Made by a program: the position numbers and the translations under genes. A stretch of DNA of 64,000 nt from Fibrobacterota bacterium (lineage in GTDB: Bacteria > Fibrobacterota > Chitinivibrionia > Chitinivibrionales > Chitinispirillaceae), in contig JAEWVR010000004.1 of assembly GCA_023459055.1 (NCBI GenBank), positions 1 to 64,000 of the forward strand. The letters are read 5' to 3'. Under the pieces are notes generated by a model. That model did not search any database. It saw nothing but the letters and a program-made list of their open reading frames with translations, and was not told where the DNA came from. This document shows positions 35,687 through 44,475 of the stretch, piece after piece. Each line of letters opens with the position of its first letter. The first letter of the stretch is position 1.

Positions 35687-37653
35687 GTACTGACGGTAAC
35701 AATAAAATACGAATTCTTCACCTTGAAGACGATCCGGTTGATGCCGAACTGGTTAGTGCGACGCTTGAATCAGATGGCTTGTCGTGTGATATAATACGCG
35801 TTGACAATAGGACGGAATTTGTTGCAAAGCTTTCCTCCGGAGAATATGATGTCATAGTATCCGATTATTCACTGCCACAATTTGACGGGCTAACAGCGCT
35901 CAGGATTGTCCGTGAACTCAATCCTGAAATTCCGTTTATTCTATTATCCGGAATGCTTGGGGAGGAAGTTGCAACCGATAGTATAAAAGCTGGTGCAACT
36001 GATTATGTGCTGAAACAAAGAATAACAAGACTTGCACCATCAGTAAAGAGAGCATTGCGGGAAGCTGAAGAGCGGCTTCAACGCCGCAGAGCCGAAGATG
36101 CACTTAACGAAAGTGAAGAAAAATATCGAAATCTTGTTGATAATCTTGATATTGGTGTTTCGCTGATAAGTCCTGAGATGAAAATTGTTACCTGTAATCA
36201 TCAGGTACGAAAATGGTTTCCAGTAATTGATAGCAATAATAGACAGGGGATTACAACTACATACGATGTATTCTGCCCGGAACATTGTAAACTGCAGTGT
36301 GATGCATGTCCTGTTGCCCAGGCTATCAAAGATGGGCAGAAACACGAGTGCGTTAGAGTACTCAGGATTGATGATACCGAAAAATCATTCAGGTTTATAG
36401 CAACACCCGTTAAAGATTCAAAAGGAACTATTCCTGGTATTATTGAAATTATGGAGGATGTTACTGAAAAGATCAATAATGAAAAAGAACGGAAGGAACT
36501 TGAGGAACGTTTACAACAGGCACAAAAAATGGAAGCCATCGGAACGCTTGCAGGTGGAATAGCACATGATCTTAACAACATTTTATCGCCGATACTGGTA
36601 TATACTGAGATGATATTACTCGATACACCACCAGGGAGTAATCAGGAAATGAAGCTCCGGGAGGTTTTAAGTGCAACTGAACGTGCCCGGGACCTGATTG
36701 GACAGATACTTAAGTTCAGTCGTCAAAAGCAGAAAGAGATAAAACCGGTTATCGTAAGCGATATTATCAGTGAAGTGTTGAAGCTTATCAGACCCACTAC
36801 ACCTTCGACAATCGAAATACGCTATGAAAGTGATGCGACAACCGATCTGATATTTGCTGATCCCACACAGATTCATCAGATAATAATGAACTTATGTACA
36901 AATGCATCATATGCAATGAGAGAAAATGGCGGAGTACTTGACATAACGCTTACTACGGTTAATCTTGATCAGGAGGTGGCCACACGAACCAACAACCTGA
37001 CAGCCGGACAGTATAAAAAGATCTCTGTCAGAGATACTGGAACAGGAATTGATAAAGATGTCGTGAAACGCATATTTGAACCTTATTTTACCACAAAGAA
37101 AATAGGTGAAGGTACCGGTATGGGACTTTCTGTCATTCATGGAATTGTCAAGAGTCTTAACGGAACAATAACCGTCGACAGTGAACCGGGGAAGGGTTCG
37201 ACATTTACTGTCTACCTTCCAATTGCCGAGAATCTTGTTCTGACTCAACTGACACAAGGAAATGATCTGAAAAGAGGAACTGAGCGTATACTGCTGGTTG
37301 ACGATGAGAAAGCCATTGTTAACGCTATGCAGACTGCGCTAACCATACTTGGCTATAAAGTAACCGCTACAACAGACAGCAAAGACGCTCTAAAACGTTT
37401 TTTGGAGAGTCCCTGGTATTTTGATATTATTGTAACCGATATGACAATGCCGGTAATGACCGGTAAGGAACTGGCATCTGAAATTTTATTAGTACGTCCG
37501 GATATTCCGATACTCATGTGCACCGGTTATAACGAAGCAATTGACAAAGATATAGTCAAGGGAGTTGGAATAAAGGATTTACTGACAAAACCAATATCAT
37601 TACATGAAATTGCATTTAAAATTTACGACGCTTTACATAACAAAAACAAATAA
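35683..37653 (+). CDS. Hybrid histidine kinase: REC-PAS-HisKA-HATPase-REC
   Basis: 656 residues without membrane segments. The first receiver (~8-125) has HLEDDPVDAELV and SDYSLPQFDG; a PAS domain (~140-260) carries four cysteines in VFCPEHCKLQCDACPVAQ. HisKA is QKMEAIGTLAGGIAHDLNNI, and the ATPase has NLCTNASYAM, DTGTGIDKD and GTGMGLSVIHGI. The final receiver has LLVDDEKAIVNAM and VTDMTMPVMTGKEL. It completes a cytoplasmic phosphorelay with the upstream kinase and Rcp1-like regulator. The cysteine cluster in the PAS domain could bind a metal, haem or iron-sulfur group; similar CxxCP motifs occur in some sensory PAS domains. The final output partner is not in the window. Confidence 0.93.
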   Translation: MSTDGNNKIRILHLEDDPVDAELVSATLESDGLSCDIIRVDNRTEFVAKLSSGEYDVIVSDYSLPQFDGLTALRIVRELNPEIPFILLSGMLGEEVATDSIKAGATDYVLKQRITRLAPSVKRALREAEERLQRRRAEDALNESEEKYRNLVDNLDIGVSLISPEMKIVTCNHQVRKWFPVIDSNNRQGITTTYDVFCPEHCKLQCDACPVAQAIKDGQKHECVRVLRIDDTEKSFRFIATPVKDSKGTIPGIIEIMEDVTEKINNEKERKELEERLQQAQKMEAIGTLAGGIAHDLNNILSPILVYTEMILLDTPPGSNQEMKLREVLSATERARDLIGQILKFSRQKQKEIKPVIVSDIISEVLKLIRPTTPSTIEIRYESDATTDLIFADPTQIHQIIMNLCTNASYAMRENGGVLDITLTTVNLDQEVATRTNNLTAGQYKKISVRDTGTGIDKDVVKRIFEPYFTTKKIGEGTGMGLSVIHGIVKSLNGTITVDSEPGKGSTFTVYLPIAENLVLTQLTQGNDLKRGTERILLVDDEKAIVNAMQTALTILGYKVTATTDSKDALKRFLESPWYFDIIVTDMTMPVMTGKELASEILLVRPDIPILMCTGYNEAIDKDIVKGVGIKDLLTKPISLHEIAFKIYDALHNKNK

Positions 37654-37762
37654 TTCTTGTAACATTTTACACAAACCCTTCATATATTTCATCTCATATG
37701 GGAGATAAACAGTATGTGTTTTTTAGCATAAATTAAATATCCATAAGCTGATCAACGGTTTC

Positions 37763-38911
37763 CTATGAATTTACCTTTTCATATTTTTCTTTAACAACTT
37801 TGAGGTATTTTCGAATTTGTATATTTTGGGGGCATTTACTTTCGCATAAACCACACTCTACACAATTTGAAGGTCTAGCTTTCTGGCCGAGCCACCCGTT
37901 AATCCAAAATTCCGCCTTGCCATGATCATTAAACTGTGCAGCATGATTAAGAGCCCAGAAATTTTCGGGGATATTTACTCCAACAGGGCAAGGCATACAA
38001 TATCTGCAATTGGTACAATTGACAATCGTTCTTTCAAGGAAGAACTGTTTGGCTTGTTCAATTAATTTATTTTCCTCAGCTGTCAATGAACCGACTTCCG
38101 ATTCTGATGCAATACGAATATTTTCTTCTACCTGACACATTTCGTTCATTCCGCTTAACACGACACCGATTTCTTTTTTGTTCCACAAATACTTCAATGC
38201 CCACTCAGCAGGTGTTCTTTTAATTTCAGCTTGATTCCATATGTCTTCCAGTTCTTTTGGAATTTCTCTTTTTGATAACGTTCCACCTCTAAGGGGCTCC
38301 ATAATGATAACTCCAAGTCTGCGTTCATGTGCATACTTCATTCCCTCAAGACCGGCCTGATAGTTTTCATCCATGTAATTCAATTGAATCTGGCAAAAAT
38401 CCCAGGGATATGCATCAATAATCTCTTTAAACAAATCAAGATCATCATGAAAAGAGAAGCCTGCATACCTGATCTTTCCGGATTTTTTCGCTTTATCCAG
38501 AAACAATCCAAAATCATTTGCTTTACAGTTTTCCCAAGTTCCATGGTTAAACGCATGCAATAAATAAAAATCTATAGTTTCCAGCTTCAATCGCTCCAGC
38601 TGTTGATCCAAAAAACCATAAAAATCTTCATGTACTTTTACCTCCCATATTGGCAGTTTGGTAGCAACATTGACTTTTTCCCTGTAACCATCCTCCAAAA
38701 CTTTAGCACAAAATGCTTCGCTATTTCCATTATGGTAGGGCCAGGCTGTGTCCAAATAATTTACTCCCTGATCAATTGCGTAACGAACCATTGGAATTGC
38801 CTTGTCATAATTAATTTTTCCAAAATCCTCATCTATTACCGGTAATCGCATAAGGCCAAAACCCAAAATGCTTACTTTTTCTCCTGTTTTTCCGAACTCT
38901 CGATATAACAT
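37763..38911 (-). CDS. Aldo/keto reductase with two 4Fe-4S clusters
   Basis: 382 residues. The barrel domain (~1-290) has the AKR sequence GLMRLP, then NYLDTAWPYHNGNSE with the catalytic Asp and Tyr, ATKLP with the Lys, and YLLHAFN with the His; these reduce carbonyls with NAD(P)H. The C-terminal part contains two ferredoxin-like cysteine sets, NCTNCRYCMPCPVG and NCVECGLCESKCPQNI, for two [4Fe-4S] clusters. Such fused enzymes are common in anaerobes, where electrons may come from ferredoxin. ATG at 38911. It is a single gene convergent with the hybrid kinase. Confidence 0.93.
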   Translation of the reverse strand: MLYREFGKTGEKVSILGFGLMRLPVIDEDFGKINYDKAIPMVRYAIDQGVNYLDTAWPYHNGNSEAFCAKVLEDGYREKVNVATKLPIWEVKVHEDFYGFLDQQLERLKLETIDFYLLHAFNHGTWENCKANDFGLFLDKAKKSGKIRYAGFSFHDDLDLFKEIIDAYPWDFCQIQLNYMDENYQAGLEGMKYAHERRLGVIIMEPLRGGTLSKREIPKELEDIWNQAEIKRTPAEWALKYLWNKKEIGVVLSGMNEMCQVEENIRIASESEVGSLTAEENKLIEQAKQFFLERTIVNCTNCRYCMPCPVGVNIPENFWALNHAAQFNDHGKAEFWINGWLGQKARPSNCVECGLCESKCPQNIQIRKYLKVVKEKYEKVNS

Positions 38912-39231
38912 TTTGCCCTCCTATTAGGTTGATAGGCATTTTAATTTTATGAGTCTAAAATAGTGCTTACACTGGCCGGATCCAACTATTTTGCTGAAGA
39001 TCTTGGTAAAATTAGCAACCACCCGATTTCAATTTGTTTTCGTCAATGCAAAGCAGGATCAGACCTTGCTGACCTTTGAAAAAAATAATTGCAGTATCGA
39101 CAACCTGCTTTGCTGTTGAACAAAGGTCTTCATATTCATGACATAACAGCATTTTTCAACGCTTAGTATCGTTTTGTTTGGAAACCCTTAAAGACGAGAG
39201 CTTTTACGGGGATAGTTAGTGTTGCACCTGG
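38912..39231. other. Intergenic, scattered short inverted repeats
   Basis: No gene. AAAGCAGG and AGACCTT near 39050-39075 have complements CCTGCTTT and AAGGTCT near 39100-39130, in an order that would form a pseudoknot rather than a nested stem. I see no terminator for the operon ending at 39232. Confidence 0.3.
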
Positions 39232-41532
39232 CTATTTTTCAAATGTTTTAGCCAGATTGTTGTCAATTACATAAATGCAGATCTCGAGCGCTGATTTTTC
39301 GGTATACCCGAATTTTTCCTTAAGGTTTTTAAGAAGAAATGTAACATCATCCTGGATACGCTTATCATACATGGAAAAATCTCTGGTACCAAACTCTTTT
39401 ATCGCACGACGGAAATTTTCGTTCTCAAGAAAAGGATCAAGAACTTTATCTTTTAGATTCTGAATATACCGTTCATGGAGTGTTGAATAAATTGCTGTAT
39501 CAGTTATTTTTTTACCTTCGACGATCATCTCCTGCGGCAGCGTTCTTGATGCATACTGTTTCTGGATATCAGCCCTGAAACTCTTACGGCTGGACGCATC
39601 GGTGCCGGTACCCAATAGACGCCATTCTATATTCTCAAAAAAATCATCAGTAATATTGAGCATATCACCAGTATATTTACAAAGTTCACGGGTCGGCGGT
39701 TCGAAATTTGTTGCAAAGAGGTAGTTCTGAATGTCAATTGATATCTGAGTATCGTTATAATAATAGAGTGCTTCCTTTACCTCCTGAAGAACATTGTAAT
39801 TGTACATCCGTAATAGCGAATCAAGAAAACCGTCGGGAATCATTGTCAGAATTGATGAGCGTTTATTAAAAAAATCACACAAGTCAATCATGGTGATAAG
39901 ACGGTCCTGCTTACGATACGTAGAAAAAAATTCGTTAAAAATCGCAATGGAGTCACGCCCTGATACTCCGAAATCCCCTTCAAACTCCGATTCAGCAATT
40001 ATCTGACGACGAAGCTTCGCGGTGAGTTTCTTTCGATCCTCCTGAGTAATCCAGTTTGGAATACTGCCGGCATAAATTTCCATTTTCAGGAGCAGCAGAT
40101 CTTTATCACAGAAAAGTGAATACTTATCCGGATCATCTATCCATGCTTTCATCGCTGCAGAATCACGTTTCAAACGGGTTGAAATAACGACGCGTGCAAA
40201 GTTACTTAAAACACGAGGTAAAAAATGTTCCTCCCGTTTCTTTCCAAAAGTCGTTGTGTAAATGGTTACCTCGGTCTTGCGATCCATTACATAAGGCACC
40301 GTAAAGTAAACTATTCGATCAGAGAAAGATTTGAACGATTCAATATTTTTTTCATCTTCCGGATTCATAACTGCAATAAGGAGTGTATTTACATTCTCCT
40401 CGATATTTTCTACTTTGTGAACACCTTCACTTATGATATTATGAAGCTCAATAAATCGATCTACATTATGGCTTTTTACATCCATCAAAGCGTAAATGCC
40501 ATTATTTGTCTTTGCATAACGCGAATGAAAATATCGCACATCAGTAGGATCACTAAGCATCTGGTCAATTGAATTCTGAATTGCCGGATTATGAATAATA
40601 TTATTTTTAGGCGGCGTGTCACCGGGATTAAAGACAGTGATACCTTCACCAAGCCGGCGATTAAACCGGTAGTGTCTTGCAAACAGCATCTTATGTACCG
40701 TTTGCGGGTTCTTGACATGATTAAGGAGCGTTCTGTACAGACTGCTGCAGAATGTGCAGGGTTTATCGCGGAAAAGCCACCGGTACTCCATGTCATTGAC
40801 AAGGTGGTTATGAAACTCACTTTCCCCGAGAAGATCCGCATAAAACTTCATCCGGTAATCTTTCGGAATAATTAAAAGAGGATGATCGTGGCTGGGACAT
40901 GGAATTTCGATGATTCCCTCTTTATACGCACTTAGAGAATATTCCGTAGATAAATCCAGTGAATTTCCCTCTTGCGCAAGTAACGATGCAACCTGTTCTA
41001 CGTTTGAAAAAACCTTTTTTTTACCACCTGCCCCAAGCAGTGCAGGATTGAGCCTCCAGGTTATTTCGTACCGGGCACCTGCATCAGTATTTGTGTACGC
41101 TTCGAATTTCTTAAGCAGATTGTTAAGAAATGTACTTTTACCACATCCCGGCGGCCCTTTGAAAATGTAAATCTTATTCTGTTGAAAACCATGCCTCATC
41201 CCTTCAACAAGATTTATGAGTCTGTTGGCGAAAATACGGTCAGCATAAAACGGCCGGTCAACCCCCTTTTCAAACAGTTCACCGGTGTTGTAGTACATAT
41301 AGCGAATCGATTCGGGATCATCAGGATATTCATCGACTCCCGGACCGATATAATATGCGATAAGATTTTGCAGAACCTGGAAAACATTACGTAAAGCCCG
41401 TTCCGGTGATTTAACTACCAGATTGAGATACTCTTCAAAAGAAATTATCTGCCTGCGGCTCTGTTCTGTCATTCGCATATTTAAATTGGCAATTGTCTTC
41501 TTTACTTTATCCACGTTTACATGCTCCATCAT
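39232..41532 (-). CDS. Second PrkA-type ATPase/kinase, cysteine-containing
   Basis: About 766 residues. ATG 41532 begins 2 nt after the spoVR stop, so I prefer it to the longer frame from 41592 that overlaps spoVR. Walker A is GPPGCGKST, followed by an AAA+ PrkA-like region with a central insert carrying FRDKPCTFCSSLYRTLL, a CxxC that could bind zinc. Other marks are TLLIAVMNPEDEKNIESF and FSDRIVYFTVPYVMDR. PrkA proteins are AAA+ ATPases with reported serine-kinase or Lon-like protease activity. It is distinct in sequence from the first PrkA in the same operon. It closes the four-gene set; its role relative to the first copy is unknown. Confidence 0.85.
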   Translation of the reverse strand: MMEHVNVDKVKKTIANLNMRMTEQSRRQIISFEEYLNLVVKSPERALRNVFQVLQNLIAYYIGPGVDEYPDDPESIRYMYYNTGELFEKGVDRPFYADRIFANRLINLVEGMRHGFQQNKIYIFKGPPGCGKSTFLNNLLKKFEAYTNTDAGARYEITWRLNPALLGAGGKKKVFSNVEQVASLLAQEGNSLDLSTEYSLSAYKEGIIEIPCPSHDHPLLIIPKDYRMKFYADLLGESEFHNHLVNDMEYRWLFRDKPCTFCSSLYRTLLNHVKNPQTVHKMLFARHYRFNRRLGEGITVFNPGDTPPKNNIIHNPAIQNSIDQMLSDPTDVRYFHSRYAKTNNGIYALMDVKSHNVDRFIELHNIISEGVHKVENIEENVNTLLIAVMNPEDEKNIESFKSFSDRIVYFTVPYVMDRKTEVTIYTTTFGKKREEHFLPRVLSNFARVVISTRLKRDSAAMKAWIDDPDKYSLFCDKDLLLLKMEIYAGSIPNWITQEDRKKLTAKLRRQIIAESEFEGDFGVSGRDSIAIFNEFFSTYRKQDRLITMIDLCDFFNKRSSILTMIPDGFLDSLLRMYNYNVLQEVKEALYYYNDTQISIDIQNYLFATNFEPPTRELCKYTGDMLNITDDFFENIEWRLLGTGTDASSRKSFRADIQKQYASRTLPQEMIVEGKKITDTAIYSTLHERYIQNLKDKVLDPFLENENFRRAIKEFGTRDFSMYDKRIQDDVTFLLKNLKEKFGYTEKSALEICIYVIDNNLAKTFEK

Positions 41533-41534
41533 AG

Positions 41535-43157
41535 TTATACCGAATTTCGGGAAAGCATCCTGTCTTTCATGGTGTAAACCGCGCGTTCCCATTCAATATC
41601 AGATTTATTCTTCTTTCCTTCTTCTTCTTTTTGAGGCGCTTTCGGAATTATCTCGCTGGTTTCAAGTTTAACCGTACCGCCCCAAAGGTATTCGATACCA
41701 AGCATGGTATTTGAGATAAATTCTTTAACGAGCGGCCGCCCTTCAAAATGGTGAATAAGATACAAAACGTTACTTTCAGCATTCCCGGTTTTGACAGTTA
41801 AATAAGGAGGATGATACATCGTATCACGCAACATCTCTTTATACGCTCCTGCATCACGACTTTTCACATAATATTCCCACACCATACGTCCGGAATCAAG
41901 ACGTTTTCCCGTTACAAATAACTTATGTTTATCAATAAAATCCTGATCGATAAAATTATTAACAAAAAGAAAATCGCTAAGGCTGGCCCGGACATTAAAT
42001 ATCAGATCCTGCCCTCCCTGTGTCTTTTTGTCAAATTCGAGCCGTTCTCTAATACCCGGTGTCATGCGATACTCAAGTGAATGCCGTCCTTTATCACCCA
42101 GTTCCTCAATATGATTGAACAACCTCAATCCCAGTGCATATGGATTCAACCCAACCCGCGGCATAGCAGTAACGTTCGCATTGACACGCGCAAAATCAAC
42201 CTCATGCCCCTTAATCCGATCATCAGCAAGAAACAGTTTCTCATGCCAGTAGCTGGCCCACCCCTCATTCATGATTTTCGTGCGGATTTGAGGCTGAAAA
42301 TAGAGTGACGTCGAGCGGACAATTTCAATAACTGATTTCATCCATTTATTTTCCTCTTTATTTAAAAAGCTGGAATTATCGAGAATATATTGCATCAAAT
42401 CTGAAGGTTCTTCTGCAGACTTATTAAAAAAGGACTCCATAACCGTCTCAAATTCGGGATGAATAGACATCACCTCGGCGAAAAATAGCATGTCTGCTTT
42501 TTCTCCAAAATTCTGCACACAACTGTTGTACCGCTTCAGCTCTTCAAGATACCTTGTGATACTGACCTTTTTTACATCCTGAAGAAATACATCAAAGTAG
42601 TAATCCAGTTTCCGTTGTGAAGGCTCTCTCTCTTTTAGTGAACCATTACCGAGTTCAAAATGATACCCGACAAGATTATCCAACCCGCGTGCAAATTCTA
42701 TCACATAGTCAACCCAACGACCCTTTTCGGACCTCAGGCCGGCAATTACCCTTTTGTCTGCAAGCGCCCGGCCGGTAAAATCATAATTCCATGTTTTTTC
42801 AAAATAGATATTATTCTGAAAAAAATCGATGTGACCAAGAACGTGATAAAAAATCATGACATTAAGCCAGTCGGGATTGTTATCATTGTAGAATGAGATA
42901 GCCGGATAGGTATTTATTACCGTTTCGTAAGGATTAGATGGATAGAGCTCATACTTGCCCTTTTCCCTGAGTACTTCGACATCATGCACCCAGTAATCGT
43001 ACATTGTCGGAATCATAATTTTAGGTGAAAGTTCGATAAGATCCCGGTTGGTAACAACATATTCCAGTGTTTCATCCTGAAAACGCAATCCGGCATCCCT
43101 TGCTCGTTCTTTACAACCTTCCATTATTGCTTTAGTTTTTTGATTTATCAATTCCAC
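41535..43157 (-). CDS. spoVR: SpoVR-family protein
   Basis: 540 residues. LKERGKYE-like spacing aside, clear family marks are IPTMYDYWVHDVEVLREKGK, YPSNPYETVINTYPAISFYN, MIFYHVLGHIDFFQNN, MNEGWASYWHEKLF and NPYALGLRLFNHIEE. SpoVR/YcgB proteins are linked to spore cortex or stress responses and are encoded beside PrkA and DUF444 genes across many bacteria. The histidine clusters (HVLGHIDF, NEGWASYWHE) look like a metalloprotein site, but the activity is unestablished. The start is GTG 43157, supported by GAGGTGA. It lies 11 bp after the DUF444 gene and 2 bp before the second PrkA. Confidence 0.93.
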   Translation of the reverse strand: MELINQKTKAIMEGCKERARDAGLRFQDETLEYVVTNRDLIELSPKIMIPTMYDYWVHDVEVLREKGKYELYPSNPYETVINTYPAISFYNDNNPDWLNVMIFYHVLGHIDFFQNNIYFEKTWNYDFTGRALADKRVIAGLRSEKGRWVDYVIEFARGLDNLVGYHFELGNGSLKEREPSQRKLDYYFDVFLQDVKKVSITRYLEELKRYNSCVQNFGEKADMLFFAEVMSIHPEFETVMESFFNKSAEEPSDLMQYILDNSSFLNKEENKWMKSVIEIVRSTSLYFQPQIRTKIMNEGWASYWHEKLFLADDRIKGHEVDFARVNANVTAMPRVGLNPYALGLRLFNHIEELGDKGRHSLEYRMTPGIRERLEFDKKTQGGQDLIFNVRASLSDFLFVNNFIDQDFIDKHKLFVTGKRLDSGRMVWEYYVKSRDAGAYKEMLRDTMYHPPYLTVKTGNAESNVLYLIHHFEGRPLVKEFISNTMLGIEYLWGGTVKLETSEIIPKAPQKEEEGKKNKSDIEWERAVYTMKDRMLSRNSV

Positions 43158-43168
43158 AGTAATTCACC

Positions 43169-44449
43169 TCAGATGTCAACTTTTTGTGAGACAAGTGCAC
43201 GAATACCCTGAATAAGCCGCTGTTCATCAGCATTCTCGTTAATCACATCCATACGTACTTTGTCAGACATTTCAGTGAGAATTCCTGATTTTTCAAGGTA
43301 TTGCTGAACCTGTGTTTTCGAACCCGACGAATAATCATGTTCAACAATAGTAATACCAACCCGTGATGCATAATCAAGGAGTTTTTTCAGTTCAGGGATA
43401 GTCTCCTTCCCCACCTCGTCCCAATCATCTCCGTCAGTGCCCTGAAACACATATATATTGTAATTGCGATGAAGTTCCTCTTTCCGAATAAGCTCATTTA
43501 CATAACGATACGCGGCCACCACCTGTGTTCCACCTGCAACCTGCAGATTGATATATGTATAGAAGTCGGGGACTTCCTTTGGTTGCGTATCGTGCAGTAT
43601 AAACTTTGTTTCAAGTCGCTTTTTATACTGATAGTTCAACCAGCTGTACAGAAAAACATGTTGACTTACAATAAGTTCGGTACATTTTCCTGCCATTGAG
43701 CCTGAATAATCTCTGATAAAAAAGACAAGCGCCTGAGATTCAAACTCCATTTCACGTGAGAGAATCCGGTAAACTCTGTCCCCCGGAGGTACCAGAAGTT
43801 CTGATGGATCTATTGTATCCGCAGATTTAATGTTTCCTAAAGCAAAATTTGTAGAAAGAATCCTTTTGAGCGTTGCCTTTTTATCAATTACCTGACCAAA
43901 TCCGCGATTGCGGTCAGTGATATCATAGACATATCTTGTCAAGGACCGCTTGCCACCTTTATCCTTGATATTAGGCAGTTCAAATTTTTCAGTAAGCAAC
44001 TTACCAAGGTCATAGGCATTTGATTCGATATCATGTCCGGCACCCTCCCCCTGACCAGCCCCGGTACCATCACCCTTTTGTTGCTGACGTACGGGCTGTT
44101 CACCGATAACTTCGCCCTCTTCACCTTCACCGGTCCCACCGCTTTCGCCATCACTGTACTCATCAGGGATCGAATCGTGTAACAGTTTATCTTCAGTAGT
44201 TGTCGGAATGATAACAATTGCACCGCTGTCGTCCTTTCCGGGGCGGATCAATTTTCCGACTCTGATTTTACGGGGAAATCCATCAACTTCACGCTGACGA
44301 TCCCGGTCAAGCAGTTCATCAAGTGTTGCAATACGGGTTGACTGCACAGGATGATGAGCGGGTGTACTGTCTCCCATGTCAACACGACCATCAAATTGTA
44401 TCTGTAAAGTTAAATCTTCATGGACCGGTTTTCCTGTATCTTTTGACAT
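43169..44449 (-). CDS. yeaH: DUF444 (YeaH-type) protein with VWA-like domain
   Basis: 426 residues. The C-terminal half has the VWA-like metal site: FFIRDYSGSMAGKCTELI, with the D-x-S-x-S pattern, then GGTQVVAAYRYV and NIYVFQGTDGDDWDE. The middle is low complexity and acidic (GGTGEGEEGEVIGEQ). It is the YeaH partner of PrkA/YeaG, acting in stationary-phase and nitrogen-stress responses in enterobacteria. ATG 44449 follows GGGAGAAC. It lies 26 bp after the first PrkA gene and 11 bp before spoVR. Confidence 0.93.
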   Translation of the reverse strand: MSKDTGKPVHEDLTLQIQFDGRVDMGDSTPAHHPVQSTRIATLDELLDRDRQREVDGFPRKIRVGKLIRPGKDDSGAIVIIPTTTEDKLLHDSIPDEYSDGESGGTGEGEEGEVIGEQPVRQQQKGDGTGAGQGEGAGHDIESNAYDLGKLLTEKFELPNIKDKGGKRSLTRYVYDITDRNRGFGQVIDKKATLKRILSTNFALGNIKSADTIDPSELLVPPGDRVYRILSREMEFESQALVFFIRDYSGSMAGKCTELIVSQHVFLYSWLNYQYKKRLETKFILHDTQPKEVPDFYTYINLQVAGGTQVVAAYRYVNELIRKEELHRNYNIYVFQGTDGDDWDEVGKETIPELKKLLDYASRVGITIVEHDYSSGSKTQVQQYLEKSGILTEMSDKVRMDVINENADEQRLIQGIRALVSQKVDI

Positions 44450-44475
44450 TATAGTTCTCCCGGATCAGGCAATAA

